A stretch of DNA of 64,000 nucleotides from an uncultured Halomonas sp. GTDB taxonomy: Bacteria; Pseudomonadota; Gammaproteobacteria; Pseudomonadales; Halomonadaceae. The stretch is taken from the NCBI RefSeq assembly GCF_947493865.1, contig NZ_CANLTC010000002.1:186001-250000 (forward strand), given 5' to 3'. The position numbers were made by a program, and so were the translations under genes. Positions 1 to 9,624 of the stretch are shown in pieces. The number at the start of each line of letters is the position of its first letter. Position 1 is the first letter of the stretch. Below the pieces are notes generated by a model. It was given only the letters and a program-made list of their open reading frames with translations. It did no database searches and was not told the DNA's origin.

Positions 1-1087
1 TCCTCATGTCTCTCTTGGCAACATGATAACCGTCACTGGTGCGATGAATCATGAAGATGTCTTCACCGATTGGAGAAAAGCGCCCTCTCGAGTTGTAATT
101 ACCGGTGAAGGTGATTCTTTTTGCCTCGCCGCTGGAAAGATCATACCGGTACAACTGAGGGCCACCACTGCGGTCGGAAGTGAATAGAATACTCTCACCG
201 TCCGGTGACCAGTCCGGCTCTGTATCGATAGCTGAATTATTGGTCAAGCGCTGAAAACTACCCGCAGCAATATCCATGGTGTAAATCTCGGGCTGCCCAT
301 CCTTGGAGAGCGACATGGCCAGTTTCCGGCCATCCGGCGACCAGGTTGCAGCGCCATTGATGCCTTCGAAAGAAGTCACCTGAACGCGCTGACTGTTAGC
401 CAAATTCTGAACGTATATGGCAGGCCGGCCTGTCTCGAAGGATGTATAAGCAATCTTGTTGCCATCTGGCGACCAGGCGGGTGACATGATGGGTTCATCG
501 GAGGTCAGAATCTGTTGACTGTTATGTCCATCCGCATCGGCAATGTGCAAGCCATAACGCCGATTGTCTGCTGCACCTTCCGCAGTGACATAGGCAATCT
601 TGGTAGAGAAAGCACCACGAATGTCGGTCACTGCTTCGAAGACCTGGTCGCTGATGTAATGCGCCGCCGAACGCAATTGATTCTGACCGACGGTAACCAC
701 CTCACCCAACATGCGGCGCTCACCGTAGATATCCAGCAACTCGAACTGAATACGATAGTCGTTACCCTCTGGCGTGACCTGGCCCACGACTAGATAGTTG
801 CTATCCACGGCGCGCCAATCACGATAGTTGACCTGCTCGCTACTATGAGGGGCAGCAATCAAGGCGTTATCTGCAAGAGGAGAGAATTGACCGCTGTGGG
901 CTAAATCATTGCGCACGATTTCAGCGATATTCTCCGGCAGATTCGCCTGGCCTTGCTGAGCAAAAGGCACTATCGCAATGGGGACGGCACGGTCGCTACC
1001 CTGAGTAATCTCGATTGTAAGATCGGCCTTGGCAAGAGTGCTGATCATTAGCAGCAAGGCCGTCAGCATGGCGAACACGGGTTTCAT
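1..1087 (-). CDS. tolB: TolB, periplasmic beta-propeller of the Tol-Pal system (partial, C-terminus beyond the window)
   Basis: TolB is the periplasmic protein that links TolA and Pal during outer-membrane constriction at division. Reading from the ATG at 1087, the first 21 residues form a signal peptide ending in LAKA, followed by an N-terminal domain to about residue 150. After that come WD40-like repeats, each with the signature WSPDG (for example [42 protein letters not shown]). About 362 of the usual ~430 residues are inside the window and the reading frame is open to position 1. The start overlaps the tolA stop by one base (TGATG), so the two are translationally linked. Order tolQ-tolR-tolA-tolB is the classical one; pal is expected just beyond position 1. 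Confidence 0.96.
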   Translation of the reverse strand, partial: MKPVFAMLTALLLMISTLAKADLTIEITQGSDRAVPIAIVPFAQQGQANLPENIAEIVRNDLAHSGQFSPLADNALIAAPHSSEQVNYRDWRAVDSNYLVVGQVTPEGNDYRIQFELLDIYGERRMLGEVVTVGQNQLRSAAHYISDQVFEAVTDIRGAFSTKIAYVTAEGAADNRRYGLHIADADGHNSQQILTSDEPIMSPAWSPDGNKIAYTSFETGRPAIYVQNLANSQRVQVTSFEGINGAATWSPDGRKLAMSLSKDGQPEIYTMDIAAGSFQRLTNNSAIDTEPDWSPDGESILFTSDRSGGPQLYRYDLSSGEAKRITFTGNYNSRGRFSPIGEDIFMIHRTSDGYHVAKRDMR

Positions 1088-2154
1088 CAACGGATATCCT
1101 TAGGATTGAAGTTCAAATTGAATTGACGAAATTGTCGTTGAGCGGCACCTGGTAGATCCCGCATCTCGCGAAATGGCGATGCACGCTCCACTGCCTGTAA
1201 CACCGAGCGGTCGAAGGCGGAGTTGCCGCTACTCTTGTTGATTGTAGCGCTGGCAAGTTCCCCGGTAGGCAATAGTTGAATGCGCACGGTAGCCTGTAGC
1301 TGACCACCGCTGGTCGGGGGTAATATCCAGGCCTGCTCGATAGCGGCTCGAACCAGACTCTCGAAGCCGTTGGCGGCTTGCTCGGCTTGCTTGGCATTGG
1401 CAATGGACTCCGCTTCTCCGGCAATCATGCTCTCGAGAGAGGATTGAGCAGCACGCTTAGCCGCAGCGGCAGCTTCCTCGGCTTTACGTCTGGCCTCTTC
1501 CTCTTTCTTGCGCTCGGCCTCTGCAGCGGCTTGCTTCTTGGCTTCTTCGGCCTTCTTGCGCTCGGCCTCTGCAGCGGCTTGCTTCTTGGCTTCTTCGGCC
1601 TTCTTGCGCTCGGCTTCGGCAGCAGCTTGCTTCTTGGCTTCTTCGGCCTTCTTGCGCTCGGCCTCTGCAGCGGCTTGCTTCTTGGCCTCTTCGGCCTTCT
1701 TGCGCTCGGCTTCCAGTTGAACCTGTTTCTGGCGCTGCTGTTCACGCTGTCGGGCTTCTTGCTCAGCTTGCTGGGCACGGCGCTGGGCCTCGGCTTCAGC
1801 CTGTTGTCGTGCCTCTTCTCGCGCTCGTTGCTCGGCCTCCCTGGCAGCTTGAGCCTCGGCTTGAGCTTGTGCCGTTTGCTCCTTGGCAGCTTCCTGCTCG
1901 GCCTGACGCTGAGCTGCTTGTTCCTGCTCGGCCTGCTCTGCGCGTTGGGCGGCTGCCCGGGCCTCTTCCGCGCGCTGTGCCTGATCGGTAGTGGTCTCGG
2001 TGCTGACTAATGTCGCTTGAACGATGGCTGTACTGCTCTCTTCAGGCTCGCCGGCGGGCCAACGCATGGCGGCGACCAGCAGTACCACGACGTGTACGCC
2101 AACGGCCAGCAGTGTCGGGACTCCATAACCTACTCGTTTTTCGTGTCTTGCCAT
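1087..2154 (-). CDS. tolA: TolA, inner-membrane spanning protein of the Tol-Pal system
   Basis: TolA couples the proton-driven TolQR motor to TolB/Pal across the periplasm. The 355-residue product has one N-terminal membrane segment (about residues 12-30). A very long Ala/Glu/Lys/Gln-rich coiled coil (about 55-250) follows, then a globular domain III (about 265-355) containing the partner-binding region ([24 protein letters not shown]). The helix includes four near-identical 16-residue tandem repeats ([16 protein letters not shown]). Gene order and the one-base overlap with tolB support the call. The central domain is low-complexity, so its antisense frames are open; these are shadows. Confidence 0.96.
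   Translation of the reverse strand: MARHEKRVGYGVPTLLAVGVHVVVLLVAAMRWPAGEPEESSTAIVQATLVSTETTTDQAQRAEEARAAAQRAEQAEQEQAAQRQAEQEAAKEQTAQAQAEAQAAREAEQRAREEARQQAEAEAQRRAQQAEQEARQREQQRQKQVQLEAERKKAEEAKKQAAAEAERKKAEEAKKQAAAEAERKKAEEAKKQAAAEAERKKAEEAKKQAAAEAERKKEEEARRKAEEAAAAAKRAAQSSLESMIAGEAESIANAKQAEQAANGFESLVRAAIEQAWILPPTSGGQLQATVRIQLLPTGELASATINKSSGNSAFDRSVLQAVERASPFREMRDLPGAAQRQFRQFNLNFNPKDIR
1505..1702 (-). repeat. Tandem 48-bp repeat inside tolA
   Basis: Four consecutive 48-bp units start at 1505, 1553, 1601 and 1649, with a fifth partial unit from 1697. Each encodes one 16-residue turn of the TolA coiled coil. The units differ at only a few, mostly synonymous, positions, so copy number could vary by slippage or unequal recombination without changing the frame. 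Confidence 0.9.
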
Positions 2155-2163
2155 TCCGCGTCC

Positions 2164-2604
2164 TCAACTGTCGCCTGGGGGCGGATCCGAAATGAGCCCG
2201 ACATTCGGTACTCCAGCGGTCTGCAAGGTGCCCATCAATGTCACGACCTGGCCATAGGCAACATTGCGATCGCCGCGGACCAGCACCGGTGTTTCCGGGC
2301 GGCGTCCAAGAATGGCGATAATCTTGTTGCTGATGTCATCCAGCGAAACCGCCGTTTCTTCGTCACCCAGCGAGATGAAGTACTGACCTTCCTTGTCGAC
2401 CGACACGATGATCGGTTCTCGATCTTCCATCGCCTCGATAGGCTCCGAGGTCACTTCCGGCAAATCGACCTGCACGCCTTGGGTCAGCATGGGTGCAGTG
2501 ATCATGAAGATCACCAGCAGTACCAGCATCACGTCGATGAAAGGCACCACGTTGATCTCGCCCATGGGCTTGCGATTGGAATCGCGGTTGAATGGACCAT
2601 GCAT
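2164..2604 (-). CDS. tolR: TolR, Tol-Pal motor stator subunit (ExbD family)
   Basis: TolR is an ExbD-type subunit that, with TolQ, forms the proton channel energising TolA. The 146-residue protein has a short cytoplasmic N-terminus and one membrane segment (about residues 17-40). That segment begins [17 protein letters not shown] and contains the conserved proton-carrying aspartate (Asp24). A periplasmic domain of about 100 residues follows. It lies between tolQ and tolA on the same strand with short gaps (9 bp to tolA, 38 bp to tolQ). Length is normal for the family. Confidence 0.96.
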   Translation of the reverse strand: MHGPFNRDSNRKPMGEINVVPFIDVMLVLLVIFMITAPMLTQGVQVDLPEVTSEPIEAMEDREPIIVSVDKEGQYFISLGDEETAVSLDDISNKIIAILGRRPETPVLVRGDRNVAYGQVVTLMGTLQTAGVPNVGLISDPPPGDS

Positions 2605-2642
2605 GGCTTGGGTTCTCCCTCAATAATGCTCTTTTCGCACGT

Positions 2643-3320
2643 TCAGGCCGCTTCGCGCTCACCGCGACCCTGCAGGTTGCGGTGCAGGATGGAATGAAAT
2701 TCCTCCGCGAAGTCCTCGTACTTTCCCAGCAGGCGATTGGACTGAGCGGACAGGCGGTTGTAGAAAATGACAGCGGGAATGGCTGCAAAAAGGCCCATGG
2801 CCGTGGCGATCAATGCCTCGGCGATCCAGGGGGCGACGGTGGAGAGCGTGGCCTGCTGGGCCATGGAAAGACTCTGGAAGGAGCCCATGATGCCCCACAC
2901 CGTTCCGAACAGCCCAATATAGGGGCTGGCGGAGGCAACCGTGGCCAGAAAGGTCAAATGCAGATTGAGCCGCTCTTCTTCTCGAGACCAGGCTACCCGC
3001 ATGACACGCTGAACGCCATCGAGCACCGCCTGAGAGCTGCCGGTCTTGGGCAAGAGACGATTGAATTCCCGAAATCCAGCGCGAAAGATATGCTCGGCGC
3101 CCAGGGATTCCTTCTCCGGAGGTGCCTCGCGATAGAGCTCATTGAGATCGATCCCGGACCAGAAACGGTCCTCGAAGGCGCGGTGCCCCTGCTGGGCGCG
3201 GCGTAATACCATGCCCCGCTGAAAAATGACTATCCAGGAGGCAATCGAGGCGGCCAGTAGCAGCAGCATGACAAGCTGGACAACCAGGCTCGCATTGATC
3301 ATCAAGTGGATAATGGACAT
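2643..3320 (-). CDS. tolQ: TolQ, Tol-Pal motor subunit (ExbB/MotA family)
   Basis: TolQ has three membrane segments (about residues 10-35, 130-155, 165-190) and an ExbB/TolQ domain that surrounds TolR in the proton channel. I place the start at the ATG at 3320 (MSIIHLMINASLV). This matches the family N-terminus and gives 225 residues. A GTG at 3344 would add eight residues with no ribosome-binding site. It follows ybgC and precedes tolR, the standard ybgC-tolQRAB order. Confidence 0.95.
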   Translation of the reverse strand: MSIIHLMINASLVVQLVMLLLLAASIASWIVIFQRGMVLRRAQQGHRAFEDRFWSGIDLNELYREAPPEKESLGAEHIFRAGFREFNRLLPKTGSSQAVLDGVQRVMRVAWSREEERLNLHLTFLATVASASPYIGLFGTVWGIMGSFQSLSMAQQATLSTVAPWIAEALIATAMGLFAAIPAVIFYNRLSAQSNRLLGKYEDFAEEFHSILHRNLQGRGEREAA

Positions 3321-3361
3321 TGAATCGTTCACGGCTGTTCTCACTGACTGATGGTATAAAT

Positions 3362-3757
3362 TTATTCACGTAGAATCGCGGCCAGAGTCGATGGCCAGCG
3401 GACGGGTCTGAGCGTCGAGGATGCCACACAGGCGATATCGACGTTCGCATCGCACAAGGGTTCCCCTCGAACGGTGACTTGTTGATGAAAACCGAGTCGA
3501 CAAGCTGATTGGTCGACGGTCTCGACGCTGATCTCCAGCGCATCGTCCAGTCTTGCGGGCCTGACATAACGACACTCCAGGCGGTGTACCACCAATTGGA
3601 TGCCCATGTCGAACAGGCCCTGCTGGGTCAGGTTGCGCTGCCTCAACCATTCGCTGCGCGCGCGCTCCATGTACTTTAGATAATTGACGTAATAGACGAT
3701 GCCACCCGCATCGGTATCTTCGATGTATACCCGCACGGGGAACTTGAAAATGCTCAC
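3362..3757 (-). CDS. ybgC: YbgC, Tol-Pal-associated acyl-CoA thioesterase
   Basis: YbgC is a hot-dog-fold 4-hydroxybenzoyl-CoA-thioesterase-family protein encoded at the head of tol-pal operons. It hydrolyses acyl-CoA or acyl-ACP and is linked to phospholipid metabolism. The 131-residue product has the catalytic signature [22 protein letters not shown] (residues 13-34) with the active aspartate at about residue 16. Its ATG overlaps the ruvB stop by four bases, so ruvB, ybgC and tolQ are probably co-transcribed. Confidence 0.93.
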   Translation of the reverse strand: MSIFKFPVRVYIEDTDAGGIVYYVNYLKYMERARSEWLRQRNLTQQGLFDMGIQLVVHRLECRYVRPARLDDALEISVETVDQSACRLGFHQQVTVRGEPLCDANVDIACVASSTLRPVRWPSTLAAILRE

Positions 3758-4827
3758 TGCTCGAGACCTCGACTGCCATCGAGCGCTTCGTCCAGGGCGA
3801 CATCCGGAATCGCGCTGGGCGTCGCTTCGGTGACAGGGATGCCGAAGTGCAAGAAGGCTTGGCGTGTCACCATGCGTCCGCGCGCGGTACGCAGCATGAA
3901 TCCCTGCTGGATCAGATAGGGTTCGAGCACGTCCTCGATGGTATCGCGCTCTTCGCTGATGGCCGCTGCCAGGGAATCCACACCCACGGGGCCGCCATCG
4001 AATTTTTCAATCATCGTCAATAACAATCGGCGGTCCATGTGATCGAGACCGTGGCTATCCACATGCAGCATGTTAAGGGCGAGATCCGCAATGGAGGCGG
4101 TCAGACGCCCATCGCTGCGTACTTGAGCGTAATCCCGCACGCGACGCAGCAGCCGATTGGCTATGCGCGGCGTGCCTCGGGCGCGCTGCGCGATCTCCGC
4201 GGCGCCACCCGGATCGGCTTCGATACCAAGTAAACGGGCCGAGCGCGCCACGATCTCGGTAAGCTCGGCGATATCGTAGAACTCAAGCCGCTGAACGATC
4301 CCGAAGCGATCCCGCAATGGCGAAGTAAGAAGTCCTGCTCGGGTCGTCGCGCCCACCAGGGTGAATTCGGGCAGATCGAGTTTGATCGAGCGGGCCGCAG
4401 GCCCTTCGCCGATGACGATATCCAGTTGGAAATCTTCCATGGCGGGATAGAGCACTTCTTCTACCGCTGCTGGAAGACGATGAATCTCATCGATGAAGAG
4501 CACATCGCCGGCCTGCAGATTGGTCAGCATGGCTGCCAGGTCACCGGCCCGTTCGAGCACCGGGCCGGAGGTCGATTTGATATCGACTCCCATCTCCTCG
4601 GCGATGATATTGGCAAGCGTCGTTTTGCCCAGCCCCGGGGGGCCGAACACGAGAGTGTGATCGAGGCTGTCGCCACGGCCGCGGGCCGCCGTGATGAAGA
4701 TATCGAGCTGTTCACGCACCCGTGGCTGGCCGATATAGTCCGCCAGTCGTTTGGGGCGGATAGCGTGGTCCACACGTATTTCGCCTTGCTGGGGCTGGGG
4801 GGCGATGAGTCGATCGCTATCGATCAT
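3754..4827 (-). CDS. ruvB: RuvB, Holliday-junction branch-migration ATPase
   Basis: RuvB is the hexameric AAA+ motor that drives branch migration with RuvA. The 357-residue protein carries the Walker A motif GPPGLGKTT (about residue 62), Walker B (LFIDEIHR) and sensor 1 / arginine-finger region ([18 protein letters not shown]). A C-terminal winged-helix domain ends with the RGRMVT/FGIP motif. It sits 8 bp after ruvA and overlaps ybgC by 4 bp. Length is typical. Confidence 0.97.
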   Translation of the reverse strand: MIDSDRLIAPQPQQGEIRVDHAIRPKRLADYIGQPRVREQLDIFITAARGRGDSLDHTLVFGPPGLGKTTLANIIAEEMGVDIKSTSGPVLERAGDLAAMLTNLQAGDVLFIDEIHRLPAAVEEVLYPAMEDFQLDIVIGEGPAARSIKLDLPEFTLVGATTRAGLLTSPLRDRFGIVQRLEFYDIAELTEIVARSARLLGIEADPGGAAEIAQRARGTPRIANRLLRRVRDYAQVRSDGRLTASIADLALNMLHVDSHGLDHMDRRLLLTMIEKFDGGPVGVDSLAAAISEERDTIEDVLEPYLIQQGFMLRTARGRMVTRQAFLHFGIPVTEATPSAIPDVALDEALDGSRGLEQ

Positions 4828-4834
4828 GTGCTTG

Positions 4835-5446
4835 CTACCCTACTATCTTACGTGTGAGCGCGGCCTTGATCAGCGCTTCGGTGGACTGCTTCACGTCCAG
4901 TCCCGAGAGCATGCGTGCGGCTTCCGTCGGCTTGTAGCCCAGGCTGACCAGTGCGGCTTCTGCATCGGCAAGCGGATCGCTTGGGCGCAGGGATCTCGCC
5001 GTTTGCTGTGTATCGTCCAGTCCTGCTAGCTGTTCACTGCTCCAGTGAGGGAAGCGATCGCGCATCTCGACGATCAGGCGCTCCGCGGTCTTCTTGCCCA
5101 CCCCCGGGAGGCGGGTCAGCGCCTTGACGTCATCATCCATGACGCAACGAATGAACTGATCCTGCTCCATGCCGGAAAGAATCCCCAGCGCCAGTTTGGG
5201 GCCGACGCCATTGACCTTGATCAGTGCGCGAAAAAGCGCCCGCTCGGGCTCGCGAAAAAATCCGTAAAGCAGATGGGCATCCTCGCGTACGGTGAGATGG
5301 GTATAAAGCTGCACACTCTCGCCAACACCGGGTAAGGCAACGAGCGTATTCATCGACGCTTCGAGTTCGTAACCAACGCCGCCGACGTCAACCACCAGCC
5401 AAGGCGGCTGCTTTTCCAACAGGGTGCCACGCAGGCGTCCAATCAT
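4835..5446 (-). CDS. ruvA: RuvA, Holliday-junction binding subunit
   Basis: RuvA tetramers bind the four-way junction and recruit RuvB. The start chosen is the ATG at 5446 ([12 protein letters not shown]), which matches the family N-terminus and has a GAAGG ribosome-binding site. An upstream start at 5464 would add six unrelated residues. The 203-residue protein shows the OB-fold domain I (1-62), two helix-hairpin-helix motifs ([32 protein letters not shown]) and the C-terminal RuvB-contacting domain III ([20 protein letters not shown]). It lies between ruvC and ruvB. Confidence 0.97.
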   Translation of the reverse strand: MIGRLRGTLLEKQPPWLVVDVGGVGYELEASMNTLVALPGVGESVQLYTHLTVREDAHLLYGFFREPERALFRALIKVNGVGPKLALGILSGMEQDQFIRCVMDDDVKALTRLPGVGKKTAERLIVEMRDRFPHWSSEQLAGLDDTQQTARSLRPSDPLADAEAALVSLGYKPTEAARMLSGLDVKQSTEALIKAALTRKIVG

Positions 5447-5523
5447 GCCTTCACAATCTCTCAAATGACTGGGGTGTCACTATACTGATAGGTCTCGCCA
5501 CTGGCCAGCGTCCCGACGGCGCC

Positions 5524-6060
5524 TCATTCCGGGCGATAATCACGCCAGCGCTGCCCCTTGCCTCGCCGACCACCATAGCTCCCCTGCTGTATCAGGCCGC
5601 TGCGTGCATGGCTGTGAGTCAACGCGATGGCCAACGCATCCGCCGCGTCGGCCTGGGGCGTGGCACTCAATGCCAGTATCGCGGTGATCATGTGCTGCAC
5701 CTGGGTCTTGTCCGCGGCGCCGGTGCCGGTGACGGCCTGCTTGACCTGACGCGGGCCGTACTCGAAAACGGAAATGCCATGGTTGGCAGCGCAAACGATA
5801 GCAGTACCCCGGGCCTGACCCAGCTTTAGCGCCGAATCCGCATTGCGCGCCATGAATACCTGCTCGATGGCAAATTCTCCCGGGCGATACATCGCAATCA
5901 ACTCCGCCACTCCGGCGTAAACCTGGGCAAGCTTCTGGGCCAGATCATCGGCCTTGATGCGGATGCAACCGCTGGCTACATAGCGTGGGCGCGTTGAAGA
6001 AAGGTCCAGCACGCCATAACCCGTAATGCGTGAGCCAGGATCGATGCCGAGCACGATCAT
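5524..6060 (-). CDS. ruvC: RuvC, Holliday-junction endonuclease
   Basis: RuvC resolves Holliday junctions by paired nicking. The 178-residue product has the RNase-H-like fold with the acidic residues expected for metal binding: Asp7 in [12 protein letters not shown], Glu in FAIEQVFM, and the C-terminal Asp pair in [12 protein letters not shown]. Order ruvC-ruvA-ruvB on the minus strand is standard. In related genomes the gene preceding ruvC is an intact yebC; here only a yebC stub remains. Confidence 0.97.
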   Translation of the reverse strand: MIVLGIDPGSRITGYGVLDLSSTRPRYVASGCIRIKADDLAQKLAQVYAGVAELIAMYRPGEFAIEQVFMARNADSALKLGQARGTAIVCAANHGISVFEYGPRQVKQAVTGTGAADKTQVQHMITAILALSATPQADAADALAIALTHSHARSGLIQQGSYGGRRGKGQRWRDYRPE

Positions 6061-6084
6061 GAGAAAGCGCTCGATACGCGCTGG

Positions 6085-6192
6085 TCAGTCGAGTCGTTCA
6101 ATAATGGCCTCATCGAAATCCGCGTTGGTATAGACATTTTGCACATCGTGCAGATCTTCAAGCATATCGATCGGCTTGACGACCTTTTTCGA
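6085..6192 (-). pseudogene. yebC: 3' remnant of yebC (YebC/PmpR family translation/transcription factor)
   Basis: Reading minus from about 6190 to the TGA at 6085 gives a tail containing VVKPIDMLEDLHDVQNVYTN, then ADFDEAIIERLD. This is the highly conserved C-terminus of YebC/PmpR proteins. Only about 33-35 codons are recognisable; upstream the frame becomes unrelated sequence and no YebC N-terminus (MAGHSKW) is present. YebC normally has about 245-250 residues and commonly sits between aspS and ruvC, so this is a deletion remnant in its ancestral position. An AAGGAG lies upstream, but the nearest in-frame ATG would give only about 26 residues, so I do not call it functional. Confidence 0.85.
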
Positions 6193-6217
6193 TCTCCTTG
6201 AAAATTGCACGATGCAA

Positions 6218-6260
6218 AGACGAAAAACCGGCGTCACCCGTGAAACGGCGCGCCGGTTGT
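6218..6260 (-). terminator. Rho-independent terminator of aspS
   Basis: On the minus strand an 8-bp stem AACCGGCG/CGCCGGTT (6226-6233 with 6251-6258) is followed by TTTTTCGTCTTT. The loop contains a smaller CCGT/ACGG pairing. It lies about 50 bp after the aspS stop and just ahead of the yebC remnant. Confidence 0.75.
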
Positions 6261-6308
6261 CGATGCGAATTGGCTATTTGAAACCGCCTGACATCACATC
6301 AAATCTTG

Positions 6309-8090
6309 CTACTCATTATCAGGCGCAGGCTTTTGCTTCTGGCGCAGACGGATATGCAGGTCCTTGAGCTGCTCCGGGGCCACTTCTCCCGGTGCATCCG
6401 TCATCAAGCACGCAGCGCTCTGAGTCTTCGGGAAGGCGATGACCTCGCGGATGGTACGCGCTCCGGTCATCAGCATGACCAGGCGATCGAGACCAAACGC
6501 AAGCCCGCCGTGAGGCGGAGCGCCATATTGCAACGCATCCAGCAGGAAACCGAATTTCTCCTCGGCTTCCTCCTCACCGATGCCGAGAACCTCGAATACC
6601 TTGCGCTGCATGGCCTGATCGTGAATACGGATCGAGCCGCCACCGAGTTCCGTGCCGTTGAGCACCATGTCATACGCCCGGGAAAGCGCCTTGGCCGGAT
6701 TCGCCTTGAGCTCGTCGCCGGAACAGGACGGTGCGGTGAACGGATGGTGCAGCGCCGATAGACGCCCATTGTCGTCCGCCTCGAACATGGGGAAATCCAC
6801 TACCCACAGCGGCGCCCACTCCTGGGTATAGAGATTCAGATTCTCTCCCAGCTTGACCCGCAGCGCACCGATCGCCTCGTTGACGACGTTGATCTTGTCG
6901 GCACCGAAGAAAATGATGTCGCCATCCTGGGCCCCAACGCGATCGAGCAGGGATTCGACGATACCCTCCATGAACTTGACGATGGGCGACTGCAACCCTT
7001 CGAGTCCCTTGGCGCGCTCGTTGACCTTGATCCAGGCCAGCCCCTTGGCGCCATAGATACCGACGAACTTGGTGTATTCGTCGATTTCCTTGCGCGAAAG
7101 CGTGGCACCGCCGGTGATCTTGAGCGCCGCAACGCGGCCATCATCGGCGTTGGCCGGACCGGAGAAGACCTTGAAATCGACCCCTTTCATCAGGTCGTCC
7201 ACGTCGATCAGTTCCAGGGGAATACGCAGGTCAGGCTTGTCGGAGCCATAACGGCGCATGGCTTCCGCATAGGGCATGCGCGGAAAGTCCGGTAGCGTCA
7301 CCTCGAGCACGTCGGAGAACAGCTGACGTATCATGCGCTCGGTGATCTGCATGATGTCATTTTCGTCGACGAATGACGCCTCGAGGTCGATCTGGGTGAA
7401 TTCCGGTTGACGATCGGCGCGCAGATCCTCATCCCGGAAGCACTTGGCGATCTGATAATAACGGTCGAACCCGGATACCATCAGCAGCTGCTTGAACAGC
7501 TGAGGCGACTGGGGCAGCGCGAAGAAGTGCCCTTCGTGAGTGCGGCTGGGTACAAGATAGTCCCGTGCCCCTTCCGGCGTGGCCCGCGTCAGGATCGGCG
7601 TCTCGATATCAAGGAAGCCCTGGTTTTCCAGGTAAGCCCTCACGCTATGGGAAATACGCGAGCGCAAACGCAGCTTCTCGATCATTTCAGGACGACGCAG
7701 ATCGATATAGCGATGCTTGAGCCGCACCTCTTCACCCACCTTGCCATGCTCATCGAGCTGGAAAGGCGGTGTAGCCGCGCTGTTGAGCACCTCGACCTGT
7801 TTGGCCAGCACCTCGATCATGCCGGTGGGCATATTGGGATTCTGGGTCCCTTCCGGACGCGAGCGAACACGCCCGCGGATACGTAGTACGAACTCGTTGC
7901 GCGCGCGATCGGCAGTAGCGAACGCATCCGGGGTGTCGGGATCGACCACGACCTGGGCGATACCATCGCGATCGCGCAGGTCGAGAAAGATCACGCCCCC
8001 ATGGTCACGGCGGCGATGGACCCAACCGCAAAGTGTGACCTCCTGATCGATCAGGGACTCGTTCAACTGGCCGCAATAGTGGCTGCGCAT
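6309..8090 (-). CDS. aspS: Aspartyl-tRNA synthetase
   Basis: This class II synthetase charges tRNA-Asp. The 593-residue protein has the N-terminal OB-fold anticodon-binding domain (about 1-110, with [20 protein letters not shown]). The catalytic core shows motif 1, motif 2 ([18 protein letters not shown]) and motif 3 ([15 protein letters not shown]), with a bacterial GAD insertion domain between motifs 2 and 3. Length is normal for bacterial AspRS. Only 74 bp separate it from the upstream zinc-ribbon gene on the same strand. Confidence 0.97.
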   Translation of the reverse strand: MRSHYCGQLNESLIDQEVTLCGWVHRRRDHGGVIFLDLRDRDGIAQVVVDPDTPDAFATADRARNEFVLRIRGRVRSRPEGTQNPNMPTGMIEVLAKQVEVLNSAATPPFQLDEHGKVGEEVRLKHRYIDLRRPEMIEKLRLRSRISHSVRAYLENQGFLDIETPILTRATPEGARDYLVPSRTHEGHFFALPQSPQLFKQLLMVSGFDRYYQIAKCFRDEDLRADRQPEFTQIDLEASFVDENDIMQITERMIRQLFSDVLEVTLPDFPRMPYAEAMRRYGSDKPDLRIPLELIDVDDLMKGVDFKVFSGPANADDGRVAALKITGGATLSRKEIDEYTKFVGIYGAKGLAWIKVNERAKGLEGLQSPIVKFMEGIVESLLDRVGAQDGDIIFFGADKINVVNEAIGALRVKLGENLNLYTQEWAPLWVVDFPMFEADDNGRLSALHHPFTAPSCSGDELKANPAKALSRAYDMVLNGTELGGGSIRIHDQAMQRKVFEVLGIGEEEAEEKFGFLLDALQYGAPPHGGLAFGLDRLVMLMTGARTIREVIAFPKTQSAACLMTDAPGEVAPEQLKDLHIRLRQKQKPAPDNE

Positions 8091-8164
8091 GGAAAATCCT
8101 GTTCTGTTGCTTTAACGGGTGATGCATCACCGCACGCAGGCGGTGATGCCAGGTCGCCATTGGG

Positions 8165-8476
8165 TCAGGCGGTGTTCTTGCTATCCTGGGGCTTGGCTTT
8201 TTGAGACTTGCTATCCTGAGTGCTGCTATCGGTTTTCTTGGACTCAGGCGTTTTCGACGCATCGCTCTTGTCACCGGCCAGGTTTTTCTTGCCGCCGGAT
8301 TTGAAATCGGTTTCGTACCAGCCGCCGCCGGCAAGACGAAAACCGGCAGCAGAGATCAAGCGTGTCAGCGCCTGCTGTTCGCAATGAGGACATTGAGTCA
8401 GGGGCGCTGCATTGATTTTCTGCAATTTTTCCAGGCGCTGGCCACAGGCTTTGCACTGATATTCATAAATGGGCAT
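8165..8476 (-). CDS. FmdB-type zinc-ribbon protein with a disordered tail
   Basis: The 103-residue protein begins MPIYEYQCKACGQRLEKLQK, the signature of the FmdB/regulatory zinc-ribbon family. Two CxxC pairs (CKACG, CPHCE) form one zinc-ribbon in the first 45 residues. After GFRLAGGGWYETDFK, the last 40 residues are rich in Lys, Ser and Asp with a short recurring DSK element, and are probably disordered. Members of this family are common upstream of aspS in gammaproteobacteria and their role is not established. The divergent gene at 8641 is on the other strand. Confidence 0.85.
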   Translation of the reverse strand: MPIYEYQCKACGQRLEKLQKINAAPLTQCPHCEQQALTRLISAAGFRLAGGGWYETDFKSGGKKNLAGDKSDASKTPESKKTDSSTQDSKSQKAKPQDSKNTA

Positions 8477-8640
8477 GGTTCTTAACTCTCAGAGACAAAA
8501 CGACCGCGATGAAAACCGGCGGTACAGGGGAATATGCGGTCTGGCAGCATGCTTTCCAAGACGCCTTCGAAAGCCGCATATTATAGCGTGCAGCGGCCCC
8601 TAACCGGCAAGACCTCAGGTCATATGCAAGGAGTAAAACG

Positions 8641-9576
8641 ATGAAGGCTGTCATTCTGGATGCCGCCACCCTGGGTGACGACATCGATCTGACCCCGCTA
8701 CGCGATGAAGTAGAGACTCTTGAGGTTCACGATCGCACGACGCCCGAGCAGTGCCTGGAACGGTTACAGGACGTGGACGTGGTCATCGTCAACAAGGTGA
8801 TGCTGGGAGGCGACTTACTGTCGTCCTTGCCCCGGTTGAAGCTGATATGCCTGTTGGCCACCGGCACCAACAACATCGACACGGAAACCGCAAGGCATCA
8901 GGGCATTCAGGTCAGAAACGTCACCGCCTACGGCACTGCCAGCGTCGCGCAACACACCTTGATGCTGATGCTGTCCCTGGCCAATCGATTGCCCTTGTAT
9001 CAGCGTGATGTGATCGATGGTCGCTGGAACCGGAGCCCTTTTTTCTGTCTACTCGATCACCGCACTCTGGAGTTGGCCGGCAAGCGCCTGGCCATCGTGG
9101 GCAGCGGCGAATTGGGCCAGGCGGTGGCACGTCTGGCGACAGCATTCGGCATGGAGGTGGTCTTTACCGCGCGCCCCGGCAACGAGCCCCGGGATGAGCG
9201 GCCCGCACTTGCCGATATTGCCTCCAGCCTCGATGTGCTCAGCCTGCATTGCCCGCTGACCGAAAATACACGGTCTCTTGTCGATGCAGCGTTACTAAAG
9301 CGGATGAAGCCGGGTGCGCTTCTGGTCAATTGCGCCCGGGGTGGCATCATCGATGAGATAGCGGCATTGAAGGCATTGCGAGACGGCCAGCTAGGCGGGC
9401 TTGGCGTGGATGTACTGCCCGAGGAGCCTCCCCGAGACGGACACCCATTGATCGATGCCTTGAACGGTGGCGACCTCAACCTCATCGTGACGCCGCACAA
9501 TGCCTGGATAACGCCGGAAGCCCGTGCCAATGTCGTACGCTTGACCGCAGACAATCTTCGTTCGTTCAAGGTATGA
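8641..9576 (+). CDS. D-2-hydroxyacid dehydrogenase (glycerate/hydroxypyruvate reductase-like)
   Basis: This NAD(P)-dependent 2-hydroxyacid dehydrogenase has 311 residues. It has the Rossmann motif GSGELGQAVARLA (about 150-162), the catalytic-arginine segment NCARGGIID, the glutamate region VLPEEPP and the catalytic-histidine segment VTPHNAWIT near the C-terminus. Overall it resembles HprA-type glycerate dehydrogenases; the exact substrate cannot be read from sequence. AAGGAG precedes the ATG. It is the first of three same-strand genes with a ribokinase and a nucleoside hydrolase, but the 48-bp gap and lack of an obvious metabolic link leave co-function uncertain. Confidence 0.85.
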   Translation: MKAVILDAATLGDDIDLTPLRDEVETLEVHDRTTPEQCLERLQDVDVVIVNKVMLGGDLLSSLPRLKLICLLATGTNNIDTETARHQGIQVRNVTAYGTASVAQHTLMLMLSLANRLPLYQRDVIDGRWNRSPFFCLLDHRTLELAGKRLAIVGSGELGQAVARLATAFGMEVVFTARPGNEPRDERPALADIASSLDVLSLHCPLTENTRSLVDAALLKRMKPGALLVNCARGGIIDEIAALKALRDGQLGGLGVDVLPEEPPRDGHPLIDALNGGDLNLIVTPHNAWITPEARANVVRLTADNLRSFKV

Positions 9577-9624
9577 CGTCATTCCACCAACCCTTTACCC
9601 ATCTGATTGCCTGACAGGAGATCT

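Noticed and set aside
1378-2010. Leu/Gly-rich open frame on the plus strand opposite tolA
   Set aside because: It is the antisense reading of the TolA coiled-coil repeats and has only low-complexity content.
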